Assembly (NCBI GenBank): GCA_039934035.1
Contig: JBDTMZ010000033.1
Span: forward strand, 52,771 to 116,770
DNA: 64,000 bases
Origin: Solibacter sp039934035
Lineage (GTDB): Bacteria > Acidobacteriota > Terriglobia > Bryobacterales > Bryobacteraceae
Direction: 5' to 3'
Below, in pieces: positions 9,306-17,974 of this stretch. Below the pieces are notes generated by a model. That model saw only the letters and a list, made by a program, of their open reading frames with translations, did not search any database and was not told the origin of the DNA. The position numbers and the translations under genes are program-made. Within the stretch, counting starts at the first letter, position 1. The number at the start of each line of letters is the position of its first letter.

Positions 9306-10208
9306 TTGGCCACGCCGTCCCAAGAAGTCGCCAGTCAACAAAATCAGACCGCCAACCCCGAAGTACCGAGGGCTGCGAAGGTGCGTGCGGCTGATCGCGC
9401 GTTGTACATTCGCCCAAGCACCGGTTGGGTGTCGCTTAAACTTCATGAACTTTGGGAATACCGGGAGCTCCTCTACTTCCTGATCTGGCGCGATCTCAAG
9501 GTGCGCTACCGGCAGACCGCGCTGGGTGCGGCCTGGGCGGTAATGCAACCGCTGTTCACCATGCTGATTTTCAGTCTGTTTTTCGGCAGACTCGCCAAGA
9601 TTCCTTCTGACGGTATCCCCTATCCTGTATTCAGCTACGCGGCACTGGTGCCCTGGACCTTCTTCGCTCACGGACTGACGCAAGGCTCGGACAGCCTCGT
9701 GGGCAGCGCCAATCTGATCCGGAAAGTATACTTCCCCCGGCTGCTGATCCCAGCCGGGACGGTAATTGCGGGCGTCGTGGATCTCTCGGTAGCCTTCGTG
9801 ATGCTTGTGGCGATGATCCTGTTTTATGGGATCCGGCCTCCGCATCCGTTCATGGTGATCCCGCTGGTCTTGCTCGCCCTGGCGACCTCGATGGGTGTAG
9901 GCTTATGGCTCAGCGCATTCAACGTGAAGTTCCGCGATGTCAAATACGCACTGCCTTTCCTTACACAGGCGTGGATGTTCGCCACGCCGATCGCCTACCC
10001 GAGTAGCCTGCTCAAGGAGCCGTGGCGGACGATTTACGGGCTGAACCCGATGGCTGGCGTAGTCGAAGGATTCCGCTGGGCATTGTTGGGTACCAAGACG
10101 GCCCCGGGACCGATGGTGGTTGTCTCCGCCGCGGTAACGCTGATCATTCTATTCGGCGGCGCCTACTATTTCCGGCGCATGGAAAAGACTTTCGCGGACA
10201 CGGTATGA
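9306..10208 (+). CDS. ABC-2 polysaccharide exporter permease (Wzm-like)
   Basis: Membrane half of an ABC exporter for a lipid-linked or capsular glycan. TTG 9306 is chosen because AAGGAG lies at 9292-9297 and no ATG precedes the conserved region. The family block 'LLYFLIWRDLKVRYRQTALG' followed by 'AAWAVMQPLFTMLIFSLFF' is present. About six membrane segments follow, ending with a short basic tail (RRMEKTFADTV). Its ATPase partner is not adjacent but about 9.4 kb downstream at 19560, so the two transporter genes bracket the nonulosonate cassette. Its stop overlaps the NeuB-like ATG (ATGA), implying translational coupling. Confidence 0.92.
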   Translation: MATPSQEVASQQNQTANPEVPRAAKVRAADRALYIRPSTGWVSLKLHELWEYRELLYFLIWRDLKVRYRQTALGAAWAVMQPLFTMLIFSLFFGRLAKIPSDGIPYPVFSYAALVPWTFFAHGLTQGSDSLVGSANLIRKVYFPRLLIPAGTVIAGVVDLSVAFVMLVAMILFYGIRPPHPFMVIPLVLLALATSMGVGLWLSAFNVKFRDVKYALPFLTQAWMFATPIAYPSSLLKEPWRTIYGLNPMAGVVEGFRWALLGTKTAPGPMVVVSAAVTLIILFGGAYYFRRMEKTFADTV

Positions 10209-11257
10209 GCAAGGATTTCCGCAGCGGATCGAGCTGCATGATCATCGGCGAGATCGCGCAGGCGCACGACGGAAGTCTGGGGGCGGCGCACGCATACATC
10301 GACACAGCCGCGAAGGCGGGTGCCGACGCAATCAAGTTCCAGACCCACATCGCCGCGGCGGAGAGCACGCCGTCGGAGCCATGGCGGGTGAAGTTCAGCC
10401 CGCAGGACGAGACGCGATTCGATTACTGGGTCCGGACGGGTTTTACCGAAGAGCAATGGGCCGGGTTGCGGCGGCATGCGGACGAGCGCGGGCTTCTCTT
10501 CCTCAGTTCGCCGTTTTCTATGGAGGCTGCGGAATTGCTTCGCCGGGTCGGCGTGGCGGCGTGGAAAGTGGCTTCCGGTGAAGTGACTAACGCGCCTCTG
10601 TTGGACTACATGACGTCGACCGGTCTCCCGGTTCTGTTGTCCAGCGGGATGAGCCCAACGAGTGAAGTGGATGCGGCCGTCGCCCGGTTTCAGGCGCACA
10701 ACGTGCCACTCACGGTGATGCAGTGCACGTCGGCATATCCATGTCCTCCGGAGAAAGTCGGTCTCAATTTGCTGCAGGTCTTCCGGGAGCGGTATGGTTG
10801 CAAGGTTGGATTGTCGGACCACTCGGGCACCATTTACGCTGGGTTGGCTGCCGCAGCTTTGGGCGCCGACGTAGTGGAGGTCCACCTCACGTTCAGCCGC
10901 GAGTGTTTTGGACCGGATGTCCCGGCTTCCCTGACTCCGGCCGAGTTGACTAGCCTGGTCGAGGGCGTGCGCTTCATCGAACGAATGGCGGCCAGCCCGG
11001 TGGAGAAGGATGAGTTTGCCGCGCAAGTCCAACCCCTCCGTTCGATTTTTATGAAGAGTGTGGTCGCCCGTGTTCCGCTCTCGGCTGGCGTTGTTCTGAA
11101 GGCATCGGATTTGGCCGCGAAGAAGCCTGGGGTCGGAATTCCCGGTGAACGCCTTCAGGAACTCGTCGGACGGCGGCTCACGCGGTCGGTCGAAGCGGAT
11201 CAAGTGTTGATGGAGTCGGACCTGGTAGAACCAGGAGTCTCGGCGGTTGCATCGTGA
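10205..11257 (+). CDS. NeuB-family nonulosonic acid synthase
   Basis: Condenses a 6-deoxy or N-acyl hexosamine with phosphoenolpyruvate to give a nine-carbon nonulosonic acid. The start ATG 10205 overlaps the permease stop. The TIM-barrel begins with 'IIGEIAQAHDGSLG' and continues with 'AGADAIKFQTHIA', 'SSPFSMEAAELL', 'KVASGEV', 'LSSGMS' and 'VGLSDHS'. A C-terminal SAF (antifreeze-like) domain of ~60 residues starts near 'SVVARVPLSAGVVLKASDL'. At 350 residues it is of usual length. NeuC- and NeuA-like genes lie in the same coupled operon. Whether the product is sialic, legionaminic or another acid cannot be decided; an upstream 4,6-dehydratase and aminotransferase would suit a legionaminate-type route. 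Confidence 0.93.
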   Translation: MSKDFRSGSSCMIIGEIAQAHDGSLGAAHAYIDTAAKAGADAIKFQTHIAAAESTPSEPWRVKFSPQDETRFDYWVRTGFTEEQWAGLRRHADERGLLFLSSPFSMEAAELLRRVGVAAWKVASGEVTNAPLLDYMTSTGLPVLLSSGMSPTSEVDAAVARFQAHNVPLTVMQCTSAYPCPPEKVGLNLLQVFRERYGCKVGLSDHSGTIYAGLAAAALGADVVEVHLTFSRECFGPDVPASLTPAELTSLVEGVRFIERMAASPVEKDEFAAQVQPLRSIFMKSVVARVPLSAGVVLKASDLAAKKPGVGIPGERLQELVGRRLTRSVEADQVLMESDLVEPGVSAVAS

Positions 11258-12450
11258 CCACCGCGCCGACGATGGATCTGGCGGGCGTCGAGGTTGGCGC
11301 CACGGCAAATCTGACCAAGAAAATAACCGATGAAGACATCCAGTCCTTCGCCCGATTGTCCGGAGACTACAATCCTCTTCACGTCGATCGTGTGTTCGCC
11401 GCAAAAACGAGCTTCCAGCGGCCTGTAGCTCATGGAATGTTATTGGCCAGTTACGTGTCGACCATGATTGGCATGCAGCTGCCGGGTCCGGGCGCGCTGT
11501 GGATGAAGCAATCGTTTCAGTGGTCAAATCCCGTCTTTGCGGGCGATACCGTTGAGTTGCGATTAAAGGTAACTCACAAATCAGTGGGCACTAATATTGT
11601 GACCCTTGAGGTGGAAGCTGTGAACCAGGACGGAAAAGTAGTTATGAATGGCGAGGGGGCCGTAAAATTACTGGAGCGCCGCGAGCAACGCCAGGAACAG
11701 GCGCTCAGCGAGCGGGTTGTCCTGGTCACGGGAGGCGGAAGAGGCATCGGAGCGGCCGTGGCGAAAGTACTGGCTCGTTTGGGCGCCACCATCGTGGTCA
11801 ACTATCGCCGCGATGCGGCGAGCGCCGTCGCTCTGGTCGACGAACTACGGGCGGGCGGCGGGCGGGCGATCGCCGCGCAAGCAGACGTGATGGATGTAGC
11901 CGGCATCCGAGGCGTACTCGATCTCGCGCAATCGGAGTTTCACCGGCAGGTGGATGTGCTGGTCAACAACGCGTCGCTACCATTTGTGCCTCGCAAGTTC
12001 CTGGAACTGGGCTGGCAGGACGTGCAGGATCTGCTGGACGTTCAGGTTCGTGGAGCGTTCAACGCTTGCCAGGCCGTGCTTCCGTCGATGATCGAGCGAC
12101 GGTCCGGTTGCATCGTGAATATCGGATCGGTGCTGACGCGGGATGTTCCGCCGGAGCAGTGGTCGGCGTTCGTTATGTCCAAGTCCGCGCTATTAGGGCT
12201 CACGCGGTCATTGGCGGCAGAGTTTGGCCCACAGGGAATCCGAGTCAACATGGTGTCGCCCGGAACCACGGAAACCGAATCCACGAGCGTGATCCCGGAG
12301 CGGTTGCGGAAGGTTCAGGCCATGCAGACCCCGCTGCGACGCCTTGCGAGACCGCAGGATATCGCTCAGGCTGTGGCTTTTCTCTGTTCGCCCGAGAGCG
12401 GGTTTGTCACGGGCATCGATCTCCCGGTGTGCGGCGGGATGACCCTCTAA
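11254..12450 (+). CDS. MaoC-like hydratase / SDR fusion with Tyr-to-Phe change at the SDR active site
   Basis: A two-domain protein starting at GTG 11254, overlapping the NeuB-like stop. Residues ~1-145 form a MaoC/hot-dog hydratase with the signature 'FARLSGDYNPLHVD' and 'RPVAHGMLLASY', which normally hydrates enoyl-ACP/CoA. Residues ~150-398 form a FabG-like SDR with 'VLVTGGGRGIGAAVA', 'LVNNAS' and 'VNIGSV' (about S292). The YxxxK motif reads FVMSK (about F306, K310), so the catalytic tyrosine is absent. The downstream C-terminal 'FVTGIDLPVCGGMTL' is normal. With an FkbH-like protein and a free ACP next door, the obvious substrate is an ACP-bound hydroxyacyl group (inference). The SDR half may be non-catalytic or use other chemistry. 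Confidence 0.88.
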   Translation: MTTAPTMDLAGVEVGATANLTKKITDEDIQSFARLSGDYNPLHVDRVFAAKTSFQRPVAHGMLLASYVSTMIGMQLPGPGALWMKQSFQWSNPVFAGDTVELRLKVTHKSVGTNIVTLEVEAVNQDGKVVMNGEGAVKLLERREQRQEQALSERVVLVTGGGRGIGAAVAKVLARLGATIVVNYRRDAASAVALVDELRAGGGRAIAAQADVMDVAGIRGVLDLAQSEFHRQVDVLVNNASLPFVPRKFLELGWQDVQDLLDVQVRGAFNACQAVLPSMIERRSGCIVNIGSVLTRDVPPEQWSAFVMSKSALLGLTRSLAAEFGPQGIRVNMVSPGTTETESTSVIPERLRKVQAMQTPLRRLARPQDIAQAVAFLCSPESGFVTGIDLPVCGGMTL

Positions 12451-12451
12451 C

Positions 12452-14359
12452 ATGAACCAGAATTCGCGACTTGAGATCCGAGCCGGCGTCGAAAGATACC
12501 TTGCGGCCGGCGAATGGACGGCGGCGCGGGCGGAGTTGCATCAGTTATGGAACTCCGAGCGCAATTTGGCGACCGCCTCTTTCGTAAACGCCAGTTTCGA
12601 GCGGATGCGCACGCACTTGAATCTGACGCCATGCCGGCTCGCCATTCTAAGGTCGTTTGTGGTGGAACCGGTGATCGCCTTCCTGCGCGCCGGAGCTTTT
12701 CTGGGCGGAATCGATGTCAATGTTCAGGTAACCGATTTCGGCAACTATGCTCAGCAGATTTTGGACAATGCGAGTACCCTATATTCGTTCCGGCCAGACG
12801 TGGCGATTCTGGCGGTGCAGACCCGTGATCTTGCGCCGTGGCTGTGGGAGGGATACACCCACCAACAGGCTCCAGAGAATCGAACTGCAATCGCCGAGTT
12901 GACCGACACCATGGCGGAATGGATCCGCATATTCCGGGAACGCAGCAGCGCCAGCCTGATCGTGCACAATTTCGAAACTCCGGCGCACTCAGCTTTGGGA
13001 ATCCTCGACGCGCAGCACGGCGATGGAGAGACGGGGACGGTTCTAAGAATCAATCAGGCCATTCAGAGGGCGGCATCGCAATACTCCGGAGTATACATTC
13101 TCAACTACGACGGTCTGGTTAGCCGCCATGGGCGGGAGCACTGGTTCGATCAGCAAAAATGGCTGACCATGCGCATGCCGATAGCGGCGAACTGCGTGGC
13201 TGCAATGGCGGAGGAGTGGCTTCGATTCCTCCATCCTCTGAGCGGGCGAATCGGCAAAGTACTGGTGACGGACCTGGATAACACGTTGTGGGGCGGCGTG
13301 GTGGGAGATGCTGGTATTGAGGGAATTCAGGTGGGCAGTGAATATCAGGGTGCGCCTTACCGGGCGATGCAGCGCGCACTCCTTGATCTGCGCAGCCGGG
13401 GTGTTCTGCTCGCGATCGCAAGCAAAAATGACCACGAGATCGCAATCGATGCCGTGCGCCGCCACCCGGGCATGCTGCTGCGACCGGAGGACTTTTCTTC
13501 GATTCAGATCGGTTGGGGCACGAAGGCGGAGAGCCTACGCAGAATTGCCGAGGAACTCAATGTCGGGCTCAACAGTCTGGTTTTCGTTGACGACAATCCG
13601 GTGGAACGGCAAAGCATCCTGATGGAGCTGCCGGAGGTGACCGTCATCGAGGTGAAGGGCGGAACAGCCGCTTGCGCGCGGTCGGTTCGCGAATGCCCAA
13701 TGTTTGAGCGCCTCTCTTTGTCCGCGGAGGACCGGAGCCGAAGTGAATATTACGCCGACCAGCGACAGCGCGAGACCTTGAGAGGCGCGGTCTCATCCCT
13801 CGAAGATTTCTATAACTCACTGGGCCAGAAGGTGACGATCGAGCGTGTGACCAAGGAGAACCTGAAGAGGGCCGCACAGCTGATCCAGAAGACGAACCAG
13901 TTCAACATGACCACGCACCGCCACAGCGAAGCGCGCATCTCCGAATTTATCGCCGATGCGAACTACGATGTCCTCACAGCCAGTGTGCGCGATCGATTCG
14001 GAGACAACGGGATTGTCGGCGTCTGTATTGCCCGGCGGTGTGGCGAAGCCTGCGAGATCGACACCTTATTGCTAAGTTGCCGAGTCATCGGACGGACCGT
14101 GGAGACGGCGATTCTGTCGTACCTGGTGGCGGAGAATCGCGGGCGGGGCCTTGTTGTTCTCGAAGGGCGTTTTCTTCCGACGGCGAAGAATCGCGTCTCG
14201 GAGAGTTTCTTTCCGAACCATGGGTTCGATCTGAAAGAACGGACTGAGTCGGGCAGTATTTGGTCGCTTGACTTAAGGACCGCGACAGTGAAGTGTCCCG
14301 AGTGGATCGAATTGAGCTGCCCGAAGCCGACTCTGGTGGAAATGAGCGCCCGTGCTTGA
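12452..14359 (+). CDS. FkbH-like HAD protein
   Basis: FkbH-type proteins (HAD-IIIC) load a glyceryl unit from 1,3-bisphosphoglycerate onto an acyl carrier protein, as shown for FkbH in the FK520 pathway. Residues ~1-260 are an SGNH-like N-terminal region. The HAD nucleophile motif DLDNTLWGG sits at about D274-D276. A later 'LVFVDDNPVERQ' supplies the acidic HAD motif, and the C-terminal ~180 residues are GNAT-like ('AQLIQKTNQFNMTTHR'). The length of 635 residues matches full-length FkbH-domain proteins. It overlaps the following ACP gene by 8 bp. In surface-glycan loci such pairs plausibly supply glyceryl or related acyl groups for sugar N- or O-acylation; this role is inferred. Confidence 0.9.
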   Translation: MNQNSRLEIRAGVERYLAAGEWTAARAELHQLWNSERNLATASFVNASFERMRTHLNLTPCRLAILRSFVVEPVIAFLRAGAFLGGIDVNVQVTDFGNYAQQILDNASTLYSFRPDVAILAVQTRDLAPWLWEGYTHQQAPENRTAIAELTDTMAEWIRIFRERSSASLIVHNFETPAHSALGILDAQHGDGETGTVLRINQAIQRAASQYSGVYILNYDGLVSRHGREHWFDQQKWLTMRMPIAANCVAAMAEEWLRFLHPLSGRIGKVLVTDLDNTLWGGVVGDAGIEGIQVGSEYQGAPYRAMQRALLDLRSRGVLLAIASKNDHEIAIDAVRRHPGMLLRPEDFSSIQIGWGTKAESLRRIAEELNVGLNSLVFVDDNPVERQSILMELPEVTVIEVKGGTAACARSVRECPMFERLSLSAEDRSRSEYYADQRQRETLRGAVSSLEDFYNSLGQKVTIERVTKENLKRAAQLIQKTNQFNMTTHRHSEARISEFIADANYDVLTASVRDRFGDNGIVGVCIARRCGEACEIDTLLLSCRVIGRTVETAILSYLVAENRGRGLVVLEGRFLPTAKNRVSESFFPNHGFDLKERTESGSIWSLDLRTATVKCPEWIELSCPKPTLVEMSARA

Positions 14360-14624
14360 TCGTACCCGCAGTATCGTCTCCGACGTTTTCAGCGTGCCCA
14401 TAGACCAGATCGTGCCGGAGTCCTCTCCGGATACCATCGAAAGCTGGGACTCGCTGAAACACCTTGAGATGGTCCTGGCTCTGGAGCAGGAATTCGGGGT
14501 CCAGTTCAGCCCTGAGGAGATTGAGCAGCTTCTATCGGTAGAACTGATGGTCGCACTTTTGGCTGAAAAACTTCAGGCTGGAGAGCCTAGCAATGGCAGT
14601 CACCTTCCGTTACGCGAATCTTGA
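14352..14624 (+). CDS. Acyl carrier protein
   Basis: A free-standing 90-residue ACP. GTG 14352 overlaps the 3' end of the FkbH-like gene. The phosphopantetheine attachment site is 'ESWDSLKHLEM' (about S34), followed by an acidic helix 'LALEQEFGVQFSPEEIEQL' typical of ACPs. It would carry the acyl group loaded by the FkbH-like protein; the MaoC-SDR fusion may modify this group and a GNAT-like enzyme may transfer it to a sugar. Its 3' end overlaps the next gene by 32 bp, so all are translated together. No phosphopantetheinyl transferase is seen in the window, so a genome-encoded one must be assumed. Confidence 0.92.
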   Translation: MLDRTRSIVSDVFSVPIDQIVPESSPDTIESWDSLKHLEMVLALEQEFGVQFSPEEIEQLLSVELMVALLAEKLQAGEPSNGSHLPLRES

Positions 14625-15723
14625 CGAGTACCCTCGGATCGCCGGCTTTTTGAACGACTATTGGGCGAATAATCATGTCTACGTGCGAGACAAACCGCTC
14701 TTTGACTGGACGTTTCACAAACCAGGTCTTTGGGACGAACCCGGCTACAGTTTCGCGCTCGCCGAGGACGAGGGCGACCTGGTCGGCATTCTGGGCGGAA
14801 TACCGTTCGCATTCAACTCTTTTGGCAAAGCGTCGCGAGGAGTGTGGATCGCCAACTATGTCGTCCGCCCCGACCATCGTCGCGGCTCGGCTGCCCTCCA
14901 ACTCCTCAGTATGTTCCGGCGCCCTTCCATGCACGCCGTTGTCGCGTATGGCATCAATCCCGCCACATCCACGATCTATCGCGTGCTGCGCGGTGAGGTT
15001 CTACCCTACATTCCCCGGCACGTCGGCGTGTTCCCGGGCGCGGCGGAGAGAGCGGTGAATTTGATGCGCATCGCCAACCCGGACTGGACTTTGGAAAAGG
15101 CGCAAGCGGTAGCCGCTCCGCTCTGCCTTGCTGCTCTGCCCGAGGCGCCGGCGCAAGTGGGCGACGCGATCCCTGCGCAGTGGGACGAGGTGGATTGGCC
15201 GGCCTTCGCAGCCGAGACGATCGGGGCGTCCCGCAACCTTGAGTTCCTCAATTGGCGATATCGCGACCATCCGCGGTTCAAATATCAGATCGTGACTGTC
15301 CGGGAAGGAGAGCGCACGGGGCTTTTGATTTGGAGGTTGGAAACGATCCGGCGGGACACGCCGAACGGCCGCGAGGATGTAGAGAAGGTGGGCCGGATCC
15401 TGGAACTGATGCCGGTATCACGGGATAACGCGCGCGGATTGCTCGGTGCCGCTCTCCGGCAGATCTGCGTCGCCGGAGCTTTCGGGGTGGACTTCTATGG
15501 TTTTCACGGAGGCGTCAACGCAAGCCTCGAAGAAGCCGGACTGGTCGATACCCGAAATGTTCAGGACGGAGCCGGCATCCCTTCGCGCTTTCAGCCGCTG
15601 GACGGCAAAGGCGGAGGCATCCTGAGCGCCATGTTTCTTCAGGAGGCCACGCGCGGGTTTGAAGACGCCAATTGCGCGTGGTACTGGACCAAGGCGGACT
15701 CGGACCAGGAACGGCCAAATTGA
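14593..15723 (+). CDS. GNAT-superfamily acyltransferase-like protein
   Basis: A 376-residue protein whose N-terminal half resembles a GNAT fold: 'VTFRYANLDEYPRIAGFLND' at the start, then 'ALAEDEGDLVGILGGIPF' and 'NYVVRPDHRRGSAALQLL', which corresponds to the acyl-CoA or acyl-ACP pyrophosphate loop (R..G.A). The C-terminal half has an 'FLNWRYRDHPRFKYQIV' segment seen in related glycan-locus GNAT-like proteins. ATG 14593 lies inside the ACP gene. Position next to the ACP makes it the best candidate to move the ACP-bound group onto an amino sugar, but that is an inference. It could equally use acetyl-CoA for N-acetylation of the amino sugar. Confidence 0.75.
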   Translation: MAVTFRYANLDEYPRIAGFLNDYWANNHVYVRDKPLFDWTFHKPGLWDEPGYSFALAEDEGDLVGILGGIPFAFNSFGKASRGVWIANYVVRPDHRRGSAALQLLSMFRRPSMHAVVAYGINPATSTIYRVLRGEVLPYIPRHVGVFPGAAERAVNLMRIANPDWTLEKAQAVAAPLCLAALPEAPAQVGDAIPAQWDEVDWPAFAAETIGASRNLEFLNWRYRDHPRFKYQIVTVREGERTGLLIWRLETIRRDTPNGREDVEKVGRILELMPVSRDNARGLLGAALRQICVAGAFGVDFYGFHGGVNASLEEAGLVDTRNVQDGAGIPSRFQPLDGKGGGILSAMFLQEATRGFEDANCAWYWTKADSDQERPN

Positions 15724-16682
15724 TGCTTAACGTGATCATGTACCACTACGTCCGCGATCTTCCGCGGTCCAGGTTTCCCCGAATCAAGGGAATGTTACTG
15801 GATGACTTTCGCGAGCAGGTGGAGGTACTTTCGGAATGCTATGAGATGGCGTCCCTCGAGGCATGCCTGGCATACTTGAAGGGGGAATATGCTCCGAAGC
15901 GGGAACTGTGCTTGCTTACGTTCGACGATGGCTTGAGGGAGCACTTTGCCGAGGTGACTCCCGTCCTGCAAGAGCGGGGCATTCAGGGCATCTTTCACGT
16001 AATCACTGGTTGCTCCGGGGAGGGGGCGGTCGCCCCCGTGCACATGAATCATTTCCTCATGGCGTCCATGGAGTTTCAGGATTACCGCAGCCAGTTCCTG
16101 AGCAGAATGGCGGATTACGATCCGGCAATAGCCCAGGTTCCGAGCAATCCCGATTTGGTGAAGAAGACCTATCCGTGGGATCCGCCGGACGTAGGCGCAT
16201 TCAAATACCTCTTCAATTTTGACTTCAATGCGGACGCGCGCGACGCCATCGTCCGTCAAATGTTCCGGGAGGTCATCGGGCCGGAGCGCGAGTTCTCCAA
16301 GGAACTCTACTTCAATTGGGAAGAAGCGCGGCAGATGCAGCGGGTCGGAATGGTGATTGGCGGGCACACCCACGAGCACCGGCCGCTAGCCGCTCTCTCG
16401 GGAGCGGAACTTCAGCGGGACCTGAGGACTTGCGATTCGTTGCTTCGCTCTAACCTCCTTCCTCAAGCGGTGTGGCCGTTCTGTTATCCGTACGGTAAGA
16501 GCGACTCCTTCCCCCCGGCGTCGATCGAAATGTTGAAGAAGTTGGGCTTTCAATGTGGCTTCACCACCGAGAGTGGGGGAATGAAACCCGGAGCGGATGT
16601 ATTTACCATTCGGCGATTCGATTGCAAAAAGGCTCCGGTTACAACCGGCAGCAAGGCGGCGAGTTCAGGAGGTGCGGCATGA
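15723..16682 (+). CDS. Polysaccharide deacetylase family protein (NodB fold)
   Basis: A CE4-type deacetylase starting at ATG 15723 in a TGATG stop-start overlap with the preceding gene. The opening 'NVIMYHYVRD' is typical of NodB-homology enzymes. The metal motif is 'LLTFDDGL', and the second motif appears as 'IGGHTHEHRPLA' (H-x3-H). 'WPFCYPYGK' fits the later conserved segment. No signal peptide is visible, so it probably acts in the cytoplasm on a sugar precursor or lipid-linked intermediate rather than on exported polymer. Its place between the GNAT-like and NeuC-like genes suggests editing of an N-acyl group during nonulosonate synthesis (inference). Confidence 0.85.
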   Translation: MLNVIMYHYVRDLPRSRFPRIKGMLLDDFREQVEVLSECYEMASLEACLAYLKGEYAPKRELCLLTFDDGLREHFAEVTPVLQERGIQGIFHVITGCSGEGAVAPVHMNHFLMASMEFQDYRSQFLSRMADYDPAIAQVPSNPDLVKKTYPWDPPDVGAFKYLFNFDFNADARDAIVRQMFREVIGPEREFSKELYFNWEEARQMQRVGMVIGGHTHEHRPLAALSGAELQRDLRTCDSLLRSNLLPQAVWPFCYPYGKSDSFPPASIEMLKKLGFQCGFTTESGGMKPGADVFTIRRFDCKKAPVTTGSKAASSGGAA

Positions 16683-17974
16683 GTGAGATCCAAAAGCGGA
16701 AGGTCTGTGTGGTGCTGGTGGATCGCGCCAATTTCGGGCGGCTTAAACCGGTGATGACGGCGATTGACGAACATCCAGCGCTACAACTTCAATGCATCGC
16801 CGCGGGCACGATGGTTTTGGAGCGCTTTGGCCGGCCCGTGGAACTGGTCCGCGCCGCCGGTCTACCGGTGGATGGAGAGATCTATACAGAGTTAGAGGGG
16901 TCCACGCCGAGTTCCATGGCGAAATCCGTCGGGTTTGCGACAGTAGAATTTGCCAGCGAATACCAGCGTTTGCGGCCCGATCTCGTGCTGCTCATTGGCG
17001 ACCGGTATGAGGCGCTTGCAGCGGCGATCAGCGCGGCGTACATGAACCTCTGCATCGTGCACGTTCAAGGCGGCGAAGTCTCGGGGTCGATTGACGAGAG
17101 CGCGCGACACGCAATTAGTAAGTTCGCTCAGTTCCATTTTCCGGCGACTAAGCGCTCGCGCGAGTATTTAGTCAGGATGGGCGAAGCTCCGGAGACAGTG
17201 CTCGGTATCGGCTGCCCCAGCAGCGACCTGGCACGCACGCTGGACCGAACGCTGACGGACGACGTCATTCTCAGTTCGGGCAGCGGCGCTACCATCGATC
17301 CGAATAGCCCATTCAATTTGGTAATCTTCCATCCGATAACGACGGCTTATGGCAGTGAGCAGGAACAGATGTGGCAGTTGCTGCAGGCGCTGGACCGCTT
17401 CCAGGCGCCAACTGTGCTGCTTTGGCCGAATATCGATGCGGGCGCCGACCATATCAGTAAGACCATAAGGGTCTTCCGAGACCGGACAGCACCGAACTGG
17501 CTTCGCACTCTGACCAACGTGACGCCCGAGAACTATCTGAAAATCCTAGCGCGAACAAGTTGCGCGATCGGTAATTCGAGTAGTTTTGTTCGGGACGCGG
17601 GTTACTTCGGAACCCCTGTGGTGCTGGTTGGGGCGCGCCAGACCGGGAGGGAAACCGACTCTCATGTTACGGCTGTGAACCCGGTAGAAGAAGAGATCGC
17701 GCAGGCGATCGAGTTCCAGTTGCGACAGGGGCGGTATCCGCCGAGTACTCTCTATGGGGACGGCCACGTGGCGCAACGAATCGCCGATGCTCTGGCCAAA
17801 CTGACCCCATACACGCAGAAGAGCCTACACTATATTAACGATATCGCCGCGACTGGGCGGGGGAATGGCAATGCGAGTACTTGGCATCGTAACGGCGCGG
17901 GGGGGCTCCAAGGGGATACCTCGCAAGAACATCATGAATCTGAACGGAAAGCCGTTGCTGGCTTACACGGCTGA
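16679..17974 (+). CDS. NeuC-like hydrolysing UDP-sugar 2-epimerase
   Basis: Hydrolysing 2-epimerase of the NeuC/LegG group: converts a UDP-HexNAc-type sugar to a free 2-epimer for NeuB. ATG 16679 overlaps the preceding stop. Seen are 'KVCVVLVDRANFGRLKPVM' at the N-terminus, 'IGDRYEALAAAISAAYMN', 'HVQGGEVSGSIDESARHAISK' (split here by function), 'FHPIT', and 'AIGNSSSFVRDAGYFGTP'. The family core ends near residue 395. The remaining ~36 residues are read out of frame from the start of the NeuA-like gene, an overlap of 110 bp. The tail is basic and low-complexity and does not look like part of the fold. Confidence 0.9.
   Translation: MSEIQKRKVCVVLVDRANFGRLKPVMTAIDEHPALQLQCIAAGTMVLERFGRPVELVRAAGLPVDGEIYTELEGSTPSSMAKSVGFATVEFASEYQRLRPDLVLLIGDRYEALAAAISAAYMNLCIVHVQGGEVSGSIDESARHAISKFAQFHFPATKRSREYLVRMGEAPETVLGIGCPSSDLARTLDRTLTDDVILSSGSGATIDPNSPFNLVIFHPITTAYGSEQEQMWQLLQALDRFQAPTVLLWPNIDAGADHISKTIRVFRDRTAPNWLRTLTNVTPENYLKILARTSCAIGNSSSFVRDAGYFGTPVVLVGARQTGRETDSHVTAVNPVEEEIAQAIEFQLRQGRYPPSTLYGDGHVAQRIADALAKLTPYTQKSLHYINDIAATGRGNGNASTWHRNGAGGLQGDTSQEHHESERKAVAGLHG

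Noticed and set aside
8832..9845. A 337-codon open frame on the minus strand
   Set aside because: It is antisense to the dehydratase and ABC permease genes and has no recognisable domain or ribosome-binding site.
10166..11527. A 453-codon open frame on the minus strand
   Set aside because: It lies fully antisense to the NeuB-like gene and the start of the MaoC-SDR gene, has Arg-rich shadow composition and no domain; the + genes have clear motifs.
17899..17905. Run of seven G as a possible phase-variation switch in the NeuA-like gene (also 45476-45482 and 7558-7564)
   Set aside because: Runs this short are common in GC-rich coding DNA, and all lie within conserved in-frame sequence; without read-level length variation there is no support.
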